From: Serendipita indica DSM 11827
Lineage: Eukaryota; Basidiomycota; Agaricomycetes; Sebacinales; Serendipitaceae
Reading direction: 5' to 3'
DNA: 64,000 nucleotides
Assembly (NCBI GenBank): GCA_910890315.1
Contig: CAJVGD010000013.1
Coordinates: 372,001-436,000, forward strand
The notes beneath the pieces are model-generated. The model saw only the letters and a program-made list of their open reading frames with translations, had not been told where the DNA came from and made no database searches. Shown piece by piece: positions 11,283 to 22,161 of the stretch. The translations under genes were made by a program, and so were the position numbers. Every line of letters begins with the position of its first letter. Position 1 is the first letter of the stretch.

Positions 11283-12911
11283 ATGGATCCCCATCCAGAC
11301 CCGTCCGACTCTCAAGGACGCCTCGCCACCCACCACGCGACTGCCACGCCCCTGCGTTCTGTATCTGCTACCCTTCCAGCCTCACTCATTGACTGTTCCA
11401 GAACGGATCTGTGCGAGAGACAGTCATAGCATTTGATCCCAACCACAACCAGCCACTGGGATGGAGGATCCCGGAGCAACCACGTCCTGGCATGATCAAA
11501 CTGTCCGTCATGGTCATTTACCGGCTTTCAGACTCACCAAGCCCAGGAAATTGCCGCAACGCTAGTCAGCGCCTCTGAACCCGCAGCCCAATCTAGCACA
11601 TCTCCAAGCCGTAGGAGCTCACGAGGGGAAGATATATCAGAAATTATACCTTACTACCATACAAGCTCAGACATATCCGAGCACTCATCTGACCACACCC
11701 AAGAAGGTGACTGTTGGGAAGATTGGGAAGATGCTCCCATCACTACGAATCCAGCGCAGAGCCACGACGACGAATACTCGCCTCCTGACTCGTTAAGCTC
11801 GAGCCAGTGTTCTAGCCCAAGCTTAACCCACGTTTCACCTCCAGACTCGCCGCTCCCCGAGCGTTACACTCAGGTTCTTGACAGTGTTCTAAATGACCGG
11901 CCAACTGTACATCTTTCCGCCGAAAATACGTTTAAAAACGGAGTTATACAGCTGATGGGAAGGGTAGAGCCATTACATCACGACTATGAGATTATTGATG
12001 GACTAATTGGTCGGTGCAATCTTTTTCACGCATAAGACGTGTGCTCATGGCTACAGAGGACATTGTATACGGGCAACCTATTTCGGGATGGGACTTTCAG
12101 CTGATCGAGCTGCTTGGCAAGAACATCGCCGGGAATCCAAGTCTCGCGCATACAGCATGTGATTCACTTCAATTCTATCTCAGGTATATACTTCTCAGGT
12201 CATCTTTGTTTGCCAACCTCGAGTTTGTAGCAGTGACAGCGTTCGTGATCAATTAATCGCCGTGGCTCTATGGAGCCTCCTACTTCAACATTCGAGGACG
12301 TTGTTCATTTGTGAGTCGCATATCCTTTGATTTGGTCGAACAGTCTCTCTGACCATCATCTTTGGCCAGCGTGTACCATACACTCGGGATTTCTGAAGAG
12401 TCTCGAAGGTATTGTCCTTAACAAGTTCACAACCCCTCCCGTTCGCGAGTTCATCATCATGGTCCTTGGTGCCGCAGCGTTCAAGTCTGGCTCAACGAGG
12501 TATGGAAGAGAAGTTAGAGCGACGTGGGGGAAAGTCAGACCGCCTTGGAGGCCAAGACAGGTGGGTTTCTTTTTCTCTGCAACTTCCTCTGTAAACGCAT
12601 CTCATTCACGATAGGGAATGGAATCTTGGCCAGACGTGTCGACCTTACCTCCCCTCGACGTTCCACAAGAGTTCAGTAATCCCGCCAGTGCGCTCAGTGT
12701 CCCAACGAAGACGAGTGAGCCAGAAAGCAGAGGCCCTCTGACTGGCCTTGGGTTGAGTCGGTCGATCCAGGTCGTCAGGGAAGACTCTGAAGTATCTCCC
12801 ATAAACGGCGAGCCTCATGCGGTCATTCGGCCAGAGGATAATCCAGATAGTTCAGTTGCTGAAACAACGGGATACCTAGATTCGGACGACGATCACCTCG
12901 AGTTGGGCTAA
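11283..12911 (+). CDS. tandem family member 1, unknown multi-exon protein
   Basis: Several + strand exons are visible, although the full chain is not certain. One (about 11555-11990) is Ser-rich and acidic and carries the family motif DEYSPPDSLSSSQCSSP, then a more ordered stretch (TFKNGVIQLMGRVEPLHHDY). The next, after an acceptor near 12055, reads DIVYGQPISGWDFQLIELLG and then AGNPSLAHTACDSLQFYL. Then comes VRDQLIAVALWSLLLQHSRT from about 12248. The last exon (about 12615-12911) gives ESWPDVSTLPPLDVPQEF and an acidic end (YLDSDDDHLELG). Introns are about 45-55 nt. No known domain is recognised. It shares sequence with the downstream copies, so it belongs to a local tandem family. Confidence 0.5.
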
Positions 12912-13267
12912 TTGCCCAACAACCCGAGGGAATATTCGAAGACCTTCCTTCACCGATTCATGCTCTAGTTGTGGACTCTTATCCTAGATAGATCCATAGT
13001 CATAAGTTGTCACCAGTATCGTCCAGAACGCAGAAGAGCTAAATATGCTACCGATTCTCCCGTCACTTCCTAACCTTGTACTTAATTTATATTTAGATTA
13101 GACTATCTGCGGTCTCGGGCAACCCTCATGGCTAGTCGAGTCGTGGATGCGGCATGGCCGTAAGAGACTGTCAACGACCTACCAGCACCTTGTTCCTAAC
13201 GATCCTAGGCCTTGAGAGCCGAGGCCTCATAGAAGTAGTTTACATCAAGCACGTAACTCGCGGAACC

Positions 13268-14391
13268 ATGGAGGATGCGCCACCACGTCCTCCTTTGAAC
13301 AGTTTGGCCAGCGCAGACGCTGGTATACCTGAAGACGACAACGTGGTTGAAGTAACGGTTTAACTCAGATTCTAGCTTCATCTGACACAATCTACAGAAT
13401 ATCGTCTTGGATCCGTCGCCTGATGCACATCAGGCCTCGCCACGTTCCCTTGGTGCGGTAGCTGGGTCTCTTTCTGAGGAAGAGGAGACAGATGATGATT
13501 CATCGAACTGTGAGCATAAATGTGAAAGACGTAATCTGGTTGTATAAACGTTCGGTAGGGTCACACTTCCGAACATCGGTGGCCATCAGGACATCTCAAA
13601 TGCAACCTGAATCCAGCTCCTGCCCACGTTCTCGCGTGCAGAAATCAGTATCCCTGCCATCTACATGGTATGAGATGAATGAATACTCCCCACCAAACAC
13701 TGTCGGTTCGAGTCAGTGCTCGAGCCCTGCATTTGGACCTGTTTCTTTGCCAACGGCGCCCCTCTCGGACAGGCACCGAGCTATTCTCAATAGCTTTGAC
13801 GGGCCATGTTCAGCTCCAGTTACCCCCTCGGCATCTGCAACAGGCCCCCTTACGCGGAGATACTCAACAACTTCTAGAAGGTGCCTATCCTTGAATGAAG
13901 TACCACGGCATCCACCATTGGTACAACCGAAACCACAAGGCGGAACCCGATTTCGGGGGAAATCCGGCTGGCCGGGTTGGGAATTCGTCCAACGTCTCGT
14001 TAGATGGAGGAAGCGGTCATCCGTCTTGAGATGTGACAGTGGTTCACCCACGACGCACGCAGTCATCGCCGACATAGAGTACAATGAACTGGGCTCATTC
14101 AGCATTGAGCGCGTATTTGTCTGCCAGGGTGGCGTCAACACCGTCCGTCTGCTCCAGCTCACAAGAAAATCTCTCTTGGAAGAAGGACAGATGGTTGGTG
14201 CAAACGCTTTGGTCAACGAGATGTGGTCCTGTGAGGTATTTCAACGCTCCAGAGAGGTGTACGAAGTTCGTATTCGTTATGGTGCTTCCATAGCCAAAGC
14301 CTACAGAAACCCACCCTCAGAGCCAGTCGCCGTCAAGGAAGCCAAAGGAATCCCCGGGTTGATGACCATTCTGGAGGCGTCAAATGCCTAA
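13268..14391 (+). CDS. tandem family member 2, unknown Ser/Pro-rich protein
   Basis: Exons 13268-13351, 13398-13509 and 13559-14391 join in phase to about 342 aa from an ATG at 13268 (MEDAPPRPPLNSLASADAG). An earlier start in the same frame (13154) cannot be excluded. The middle is acidic (LSEEEETDDDSSN). The third exon carries the family motif EYSPPNTVGSSQCSSP and LPTAPLSDRHRAILNSF, followed by basic sequence (FVQRLVRWRKRSSV) and an ordered C-terminal region (ELGSFSIERVFVCQGGVN, then VYEVRIRYGASIAKAY). Unlike family member 3 it has no zinc finger. The role is unknown; the family relation suggests a nuclear regulator, but only by association. Confidence 0.6.
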
Positions 14392-14519
14392 ATTATCTAT
14401 CGTTTATAGTTATTATCTCCTGTGTAACTGTAGATTATCACCTTCACTTTCTTAAAGCATTGTGCCAAAAAAACAACGAGCCATGATTTGTATTCAAATG
14501 AGGACCTTGAAGGCGCATA

Positions 14520-15000
14520 ATAACGCGTCCTTGGTGCCGTTACATTCAAGTTTGGCTCAGTGGCCTATGGGAGAAAGAGGACTGCCTTGGAGGCCAAGGT
14601 GGGTGGGTTTCATATCCCTGCAACTTCCTCTCTAACCGCATCTCATTCATGATAAGGAATGGAATCTTGGCTAGGTGGGTCGACATTACCTACCTCCCGG
14701 CCAACTTCGACATGAGTTAAATGATCCCGCCAATACATTCAGTGACCCAATTAGGATGAAGAAGCCAGAAATCAGAAATCTTCAAAAAAGTGTCGAGTTG
14801 AGATTGATCCATGTCTTCAGGAAGAACTCGGAAGTATTTCACTTGCCCCGCAAGCCTCGCGTGTCCATTCTGCCAGAGGGAGATCTGGGGAATCCAATCA
14901 CTGCACCAAAAGGCCTTCATCTGGATTCGGATGAGGACTATACTTCGGGAGCCAACGCAATCTCTGAAAGATCGAGTCCGTTCCCGTGATTATCATTCAC
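14520..15000 (+). pseudogene. decayed copy of the 3' end of tandem family member 1
   Basis: This stretch aligns by eye with 12470-12900: the shared run gccttggaggccaag, the gtgggttt donor region, gcaacttcctct, catctcattca and ggaatggaatcttgg occur in the same order. The copy has in-frame stops where member 1 reads ESWPDVSTLPP, so it is probably not translated. It marks the start of the second unit of the tandem duplication. Confidence 0.6.
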
Positions 15001-15446
15001 GGGTTCATGCTCTAGTTATATTTCTTCTATGGATAGAATCGCAGGCGTGAATTTTCACCAGTATCATTGAGAATGTAAGCGAATTGAATATATCATTGAT
15101 CTCTTGTCATCTCACAGCCTGGTAAATTATTCGAATTTAAGTGTATCTACATCCTCAAAGGCAATGGTAATGCTGACTTAGGTCGTAGAGCCATCGGCCA
15201 CGGGAGGCGGTCAATTGAGTGAGCGCCAGCATCTATCTTGACCCCGACCATTCCAGGTATCGAGACCCAAGATTTCATAGAAGTAGCGTGAACCGAGGAC
15301 GTGAACTGTGGAATTATGGAGAATGCGCTACGAAACCCTCATTGGAATAGTTTGACCAGCGCGGACGTGGTATACTTGACAACAGTGGAGCGGAGGAAGT
15401 AATAGTACAACTCGGTTTGGGTATAGTTATTTGACACTGCCCATAG

Positions 15447-16648
15447 GATGTTCTACCGCCGCAATCACAACCCAACCTGCGTCCTTCAACCTCGCACGCG
15501 CACTATGTCGGCCACTCAGATAGCTCTCCTTCGCATGCCTTCGACTTCATTCCTCCTCTAACGAATCACCTGCCTCCTTTGCCAGGACAGGTCTTCCCGC
15601 CTAGTAGCCTGCGCGCATCGATGGCAGCTGTCCGTCGCTCTGCCATTGGACCGATCACCCACTCGTTGGAATGGCCTCCGTTGCCTGCCTCGACCTTGTC
15701 TCGTGTCTTCGAGCCAACGACCGTTGCGGCAGCGAGCCACATTCGGTGCATATGGCAATCCTGTCGAGGGAGATTGGTCCCCCTGGACCCCTCACCCGCT
15801 CTCTAGCACCTATGATTATTGGTCCCCAGGTGGCTGCCTCCCTCAAACTGTTCACAGTCCTGCCTCGGATTCCGGTTCGGGCTCGTCTGGAGCGACCACT
15901 CCACTTGCCGATTACTATTACCAGCAACAGCAACAACAACAGCAACAACAGCAAGCGTTCCATCCACAGCCACATATTATGCTACAAGATGAGGAAGACG
16001 ACTTCTCCCCACCAAATTCTGTCGGCTCAAGCCAACACTCGACCCCTGCATTGGGAGCCATCCCCTTGCCAACGGCACCTCTCTCAGACAAGCATCAGGC
16101 TATTCTCAGCAGCTTTAAATCTCCTAACACAGATATACCGAACACGACAGTACCTCCTCGGAGCGAAAACGAGCGGTACCACTGCACAGAGTGCTCAAAG
16201 ACGCTTTTGGGTTTTGACGCAGAGACGGTATGCACTATTTGCATAGATAACTTCAATATCTCACATGATATCTCTAGCGGCACAAAGCGTGGCATCACCT
16301 ACAAGAAAGACGCCGGAGGATTCAGCGGCACGAGTCTCAAGAACACAAGTCAGACACAAGTCCGCAGCCAGGTCACAAGAGCTATGTCGCATGCAACTTT
16401 TGTCGATGTGAGCCTTCTGTGTGTATATCTGTCGAGTGCCTCATTTGGTCACCACAGTTCGCAAGATCCGATGTGATAGTACCAGGCCATCTTGCGGCCA
16501 ATGCAGTCGTCGTAATCGTCAGTGCCTATACGGGTTTGACAGCAAAAAAGCGAGGAATGAGAAAGACGGCCAGCCGAAATCACAAGGCGGAACCCTATCA
16601 AGACGAAGCGGAGCCCTACAGAAAGAAAGAAAGGGGAAGCCTTACTGA
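15447..16648 (+). CDS. tandem family member 3: C2H2-like plus Zn2Cys6 DNA-binding protein
   Basis: Likely exons are 15447-15629, 15733-16227, 16278-16407 and 16458-16648, all in phase; the 5' end is unresolved. The protein has Pro-rich sequence, a polyglutamine run (15926-15958), the family motif DFSPPNSVGSSQHSTP and LPTAPLSDKHQAILSSF. A C2H2-like finger follows (CTEC, 12 residues, HKAWH), split by the 50-nt intron at 16228. A C-terminal Zn2Cys6 cluster completes the protein (VACNFCRFRKIRCD, then PSCGQCSRRNRQCLYG), split by the intron at 16408. Zn2Cys6 proteins are fungal DNA-binding regulators; here the cluster is C-terminal, not N-terminal as is usual. The frame change near 15630-15732 is explained by a 103-nt intron with a gtccgt donor, or else by a 1-nt shift. 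Confidence 0.7.
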
Positions 16649-17239
16649 GGCTCCAGCTCGGCCCATACTAACCCCTTCATGCCAGCGAGGAGCTGTTATT
16701 GAAGTTCGTAAACCGAACACAACTAGGACCCAGGGCGCATATCGATTTGGACATATAGAGTCAGCGTGTAAATAAATCGCAGAATGCCACGTCGACTATA
16801 CATCCAGATAACGTTTGAGAGGCTGACCTGTCACGGATCGTATACGGATGGACGCAGGTCGTGAGTCAGGACTCATATAGGCTAATTTACCATTAATATA
16901 CATTGGCAATACATCGGATACTGCGGACCTCGAGCCCACCAGTGACTACCTGTCAGTTTACCATAATATGATGTACCCCACCCATGCTGTTATGGGCAGC
17001 CTCGTGCACAGTTAGGTTCTGTAGCCTTCGAAGAGCAGGACGCTGCTGAGCCCGGCAATTCAGTCAGAGTGGCGCCCAATATCTCCTTCAATATATGCTG
17101 GCCTCCATACCGTCCGTGAGCTGTCGGTATCTTTCCGACGCCTTTACCAGCCTATTGGTTTAGGCAGGCGTCTTCTCCGATCAATAAAAGCCAGAGGGGT
17201 ACAGCACGATCGTCCATCGTCCATAGAACCTTTTCCTGC
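16649..17239. other. intergenic or intron, nothing recognised
   Basis: About 590 nt with no supported exon. If family member 3 continues into the exons at 17.24-18.0 kb, part of this would be intronic, but its length and the stop at 16648 argue against that. Confidence 0.3.
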
Positions 17240-17995
17240 ATTTTTCCGATGGAAGGGCATTCGCAGAGGAGCACGGCTCCGATTCACGACCTCAGTATCA
17301 TACTAGCTCACCAAAGCCTCCGGTTGCGCCCTCTCTATCTCCCAAAACGCCCCAGCCAATCTATTTAGAGGGAGGTAATATCAATTTAGCACAAGAAGTG
17401 GACTTTATCATTTAAAATATACCCAGGTTGCGTGCTTCCTGCAGGGTTCGTCGTCCAATCTCAATCGTCCGAACCCTCGAGGAGAGCATCACACCTCTCT
17501 CGTCACCGAGCACAGTATGCGAGACAAATAGAAGGCCGTATAGAGTTTCGGCCTTCTCCATATTCTCGATATAACAATTCTCCTCTCAGACCAACAGCGA
17601 TGGGATCAGCAAAGACGGACCAGGAAGTTACTATTGCCCCGCATACCCCTCTCGATGGAGATAATGGACTAAATTCAAACTCGATAAACTATAGACAACA
17701 CCCTTCCAAGTATCCAGCTCAACATGGGTCAGTAGAGCTACATGAAGCGCGAAATTACCCGCATTTGGATCATCAAAGCACAGAGTTCTCCAACGATTCC
17801 TCTCTCGCTGCTTTTTCCGCAACTAGGTTGACTGGTGCGTTGCCAGTCCGACACGAACAGCTGCCAGAATTGTCACTTTCCGCAACTTCCCCAGTGAACA
17901 TAGCCGAAGACATTGAGCAGTGGGCTAGAGGCGTGCCAATAAGTGCGGAAGAGATGGATGGAGGCCACGGAGAGGCGAACGAGATGTCATCATAG
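17240..17995 (+). CDS. hypothetical Ser/Pro-rich protein, 5' end unresolved
   Basis: Two exons are clear: one ending at about 17374 (FSDGRAFAEEHGSDSRPQYH, then VAPSLSPKTPQPIYLEG) and one from about 17427 to the TAG at 17995, joined in phase by a 52-nt intron (gtaata...acccag). The second exon has basic/Arg-rich sequence near its start (RRASHLSRHRAQYARQ) and an acidic end (NIAEDIEQWARGVPIS). No domain is recognised. The composition resembles the tandem family just upstream. It could be that family's C-terminal part or a separate gene. Confidence 0.45.
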
Positions 17996-18071
17996 AGATG
18001 CTAATTTGTATGGGCGATAGATGGACCCCTCATCCTATGTACAATAGCGACCACGCACCCTGATCCTGACC

Positions 18072-20159
18072 ATGTCGCGCTATGTACCCCCGGTTGGGCC
18101 TTATGACCCTCGTGATCCTAAAGGGTCTGTGTTTATCCAACCCCTGGACTGGATCTGACTGTGTTCAAGCTTTTCTTTTGATACCGTACGCCGTGGGCTT
18201 GGTAATGCAAGAGCTCGGGATTGAAAGAATATAGGTTGTGCGACGGTGGCCGGTCATTCTCACTGGAGTCATCAACGATGTCATAGCGCGCCAGGATGTC
18301 CTCAGATCTGACTCAAATCTGAGCCCTCAAGAGCAGGCCGCTGCTCTTGATGAAGGCACTGAGATCATCCGCCGAGTTAGCCAGATCAAATCCGAAATGT
18401 CGCGCGACTATAAGATGCCGTATGCGCTATCCTTTGATTTTGGCTCAGCGTACTGATTGTTGCCAGAGAGATCGAACAAGACGACGGCCCGAGCGTCGAC
18501 GAGTTTAATAGGCAGCTTCGCGAACTCGGCGAGGATGGTAGTTGGTTCAAAGCCCCATGGTTATACGCAGAGTACGTGGATTCAGACTAAATTTGCCAAA
18601 AGAGGGCTGACGATCCGACAGATGCTACCTGTACGCTTTGAACCAAGCACGTTCAAATTCTGATAGCCCGAAGATACCGACTCCTTCGATCTTACTTTGC
18701 ACAAACAACTTACTGGCATCAACATGATCCATTCCTTGCCCAGAAAAACACGACATTTCGATCCAGCAGTGCAGCCATCCACAGTCAGTACTTCTATAGT
18801 GTGTCTGTCTAAGCTCATCAAGAACCAGAGCTTGCGGAGACTCTACTTGATCTTCAGTCGAAACGAGAGGAACTAGCCAAGGACGAGGCCGCCCTCAAGA
18901 CTCTGTTTGGTGAGATGCTCCACATGTGCTTATGGGGGAACGCAACAGTAAATCAGTTTATACATGATTTCCGATGCTCACTCATAACAGGATCTTTCCC
19001 TTCTCACCAACATGAGCCACGCGGACATTCAGAAGCTCCAATCAGTCTCAAAGGATGAGCAAGCGGAACGAGCGCAATTCATTCTTCGTGATGATGGCGC
19101 CAAGGCTTGGGAACAGCTCCGCCGGTCTCGTGAACGCGTTGACATGGTGTTAGATAATGGTATGAACGCATGGACGATAGATCCTAAACTGAACTTCGAT
19201 AGCTGGCTTCGAAGTAGGAAACAGTGATGAACGACTGCATCGAATTTACTGTTTGTAGCTCTACACCGACCTAATTTTTGCCGAGTTTCTTGTGTCGATA
19301 CTCGGTGTTGGCAAGGTCGTCTTTCAGTGAGCTGCTCTCCTTACAGTACTCGAGTTGCTCATCATCGGACTAGCCCCAAAGCTATGCCGTGGTTTGTCTC
19401 CGACGTCACACCGCCAGATTTTCAACAGACTATTGCTATCTTGCAAAACGCCGAGGAATGGTCAACGACTGAACAAAAGACAGAGAACTTGGTTGCTTTG
19501 GCAAAGGTAGCCGCTCGTTTCCAGCAGCGAGTCGATGAGGGGATCTTCGAGCTTTCTGTCCCACTTGCGACGAAACTAGGTACGCCGCTAGGGTTAATAC
19601 TATACCACTGACCTTGATTCCAGGAGAGTCTGTCGCTGGGACGGAATACGAGTTTTGGACGAGCCCTTCTGCTTACTTTTACATGAGAGATGAGGCTCCA
19701 AACCTTCTAGCGAAACTTTCCAAGAGCTCACTAGTCATTTTAAAGGGGATTTGAAGTGAGTGTGCGGACTCTCAAAGACGGGTCTCTAACTTCTTTTAGC
19801 TACAGAAAGTTAGTTTTGGAAGCCTATACACTCACCTTCTCATATTCGTAAAGGCTTACCGGGGATGTCAAGTGGCCAGTCAATACGACATTCTCAGAGG
19901 CATTGGGTAAGTACAATCAGTTACGATACCAGCGGCTAACCACATTATAGGTCCACTTCGAGGGTCTTTCCCAATGCTCTCACTCAGGACAAACAAAGCG
20001 GATGTTGCAGTCGGCATCGCAGAAAAGGTCGCTAGGGAGCTTGACGAAAAAGGAATAGCCTGGAGGACGAGTGGAAAGTACGTATTATCCCCAATCTCTC
20101 GGATTTATGGTGAACATGAATTTAGGTATGCTCTGATCTCCTTTGAACCACAAATATGA
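18072..20159 (+). CDS. DUF89/ARMT1-like damage-control phosphatase (apparent 1-nt frameshift)
   Basis: Sixteen exons: 18072-18124, 18170-18185, 18235-18419, 18467-18571, 18622-18630, 18674-18783, 18823-18947, 18991-19159, 19203-19213, 19259-19326, 19374-19579, 19624-19755, 19800-19808, 19854-19906, 19951-20077 and 20126-20159, about 470 aa. Family signatures run in order: RRWPVILTGVIND, WFKAPWLYAECYLYRLLRSY, MCLWGNATDLSLLTNMS, VDMVLDNAGFELYTDLIFAE (the Asp-Asn pair binds the metal in this family), PWFVSDVTPPDF, and KGDLNYRKLTGD. DUF89 proteins are metal-dependent phosphatases acting on damaged or phosphorylated sugars. Exons of 16, 9, 11 and 9 nt are needed to restore conserved motifs. Near 19737-19748 the frame slips by one nucleotide between LVI and KGDLN; this is either a real lesion or a homopolymer sequencing error. 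Confidence 0.85.
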
Positions 20160-20626
20160 AGGCTGTTGCTACCAATACATTTGTACTCAAAGAAAGGTGG
20201 CGGCAAACCAGAGCTCGAGGCTTCGCCATACTACGAGAACGGAGACGTGGCAGCTCCTCACGGGATGAAAGGAATGGAATATATATCAAGGTTTCCACTT
20301 ACATACGTGTGGAATAAACATAAAATAAAGAGAAAATATGAATATGACCAAAATAACAAGGCTCCACTACCGTGTTAACAGGCAGGTATAGGCCATGCAA
20401 AGTTCCAAAGTGGCACAGACTCCGAAAGTTTGACGCACTAAGCAGGTCCTAGATAATAATCTGAAGGTGTAGGCTGAAGTGTAAGCCCTTGCTCTCGGCC
20501 TTCTCTATGGACGGGCCTCCTTACATAAGGGCAAGCCTAGGACAAATCTAAATAAATGAGCACGAGCCAAAAAAATCTCCAAAGTCTCACCTGGTGTTGA
20601 GGGCAACAAAGAGTTGCAGTCTATGA

Positions 20627-22161
20627 CTATTCATCCTCATCCATTTCCTCGTCCTCATTGGGAAGCTCTTCGTCGTCTGATGCCTCTCCCATAACTTGGT
20701 AAATAGCAGTTTGCAAATCGAGCTGCGTGATTTCCTCCTCAGGATATGTTTCGAGAAACCTCTTGAAGCACAGGTCGTTGTTGGGGCTGAGCAGAACCCT
20801 CCATGTGCTCCCGATTTCGATGCACTCAAAGGAAAACCAGGTAACGTCCCAATCTCCGACTAAGATCGACTGCAGACGAAGCTCTGACGATCGCTTAGCC
20901 CATGCCACTATAAATGGAGTGAAGATGGCTCTGCGCTTCTGGACAGACTTTCTAAGAGTCTCCAACGAGTCTGGGTGGGTACATGCCCCACGATAGCTTC
21001 TGCGACGACACGGATGCAACTAAGGATAGATACACTCGACAGTCGGTGGGCAGTTTGTTGACAAACGCGTTGAGGAGTGAATCCAGTTGCTAATTCGAGT
21101 CAGTGACGAGCGGGTCAAGCATTTTAACGTACATATTTGAATCCTCCGTCCTGTCGTCGAAGAGGTATGTCTCTTTCAATCACTAGCTTCTGAAGCGACG
21201 GCAGACCATCGGATGGCAGAGCTGACAGTGCGCTCAGGAGGGTAGAGTGGTATACTTCTGCTGTGTAAATATAGAGCTCTTGCAGGTGTTTACACCCCAC
21301 AGTCGAAGAAAAGAGTGGAGCCATATACAAGCTATTTTCGATCCAGTCGGCAAAGTCGCTATCGTTGATGCAGATACGCATACAGTTATCGCGTAAATAG
21401 GGCAACAGGAACGAAACAGCATTCGTTGGACCAGTCAAGAGCCGAAGATTGGGTAATATCGTGATTTCTTGTGATGGCGGTAATCCAGTAAAGTATGGAT
21501 GTATGTTTGGCATAAACTCGAGTATTTTCAAGCTCGGTACGCGCAGGAGGATGTCAAGGACGCTCTTTCCCGAAGGAGACCAGCTTCCTAGATCAAGGCG
21601 AAGCTCTTCCAAAGCGTCCAAACCACTCTCTGCAGACAATATTTGATGCATAATGCCGATTTGTCGAATGCTGTATAGCTCGAGTTTTGTGAGGGAGCGC
21701 CGTGTCGCTGAGCCAGGTTGTAGGAGGTCGAATAAGATCCTGCTAGGTGCTTTTAGGGAGCAGAGGCGGCATTTGGGCAAGGCTAGATCCCTTGGTTGAA
21801 ACGGCTTTCTGTATAAGAGTGCATCGCCATCCAAATGGATGACTAAATGCCTCAAACTCAGATGATCTCGAATTTTCTTGTAAAGTTCGGTCGACATGGG
21901 CGCTTTGGACTGAATCTCCAAGCTTTCCAAAGCCGTAAAGTCCTGGAAATGTTCCTCGAACGAGGCATAAACAGCCGGTCGAGCAAATTCGGTCAACACA
22001 ACGAATCGTACGACTGTATACAAGCCTGGTACTTCCAGCTTTTGCGGACCACTGGCCATATATGACACTGTGGTGATAAGCAGCTCCGTTTTATGGGGGA
22101 TAGTTCGAGTTTTGAGAAGATATGTACTGCAAGGAGGCTTCTGAGGAACTTGTTCGCACAT
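20627..22161 (-). CDS. LRR-like (probably F-box type) protein with acidic C terminus
   Basis: Exons 22161-21133, 21089-21034 and 20999-20627 join in phase to about 485 aa. The large exon has irregular leucine-rich repeats (FTALESLEIQS, LDALEELRLDLGSW, VPSLKILEFM, ITILPNLRLLTGP, LPSLQKLVIERD), as in fungal F-box/LRR proteins. The C-terminal exon ends in an acidic tail (SDDEELPNEDEEMDEDE). No F-box is visible; it may sit in an upstream exon, because an acceptor-like site precedes the ATG at 22161 and the frame is closed above it. The second intron (34 nt) is very short, so that join is the least certain. The general architecture is shared with the LRR-like gene at 33.7 kb, but they are not close copies. 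Confidence 0.6.
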
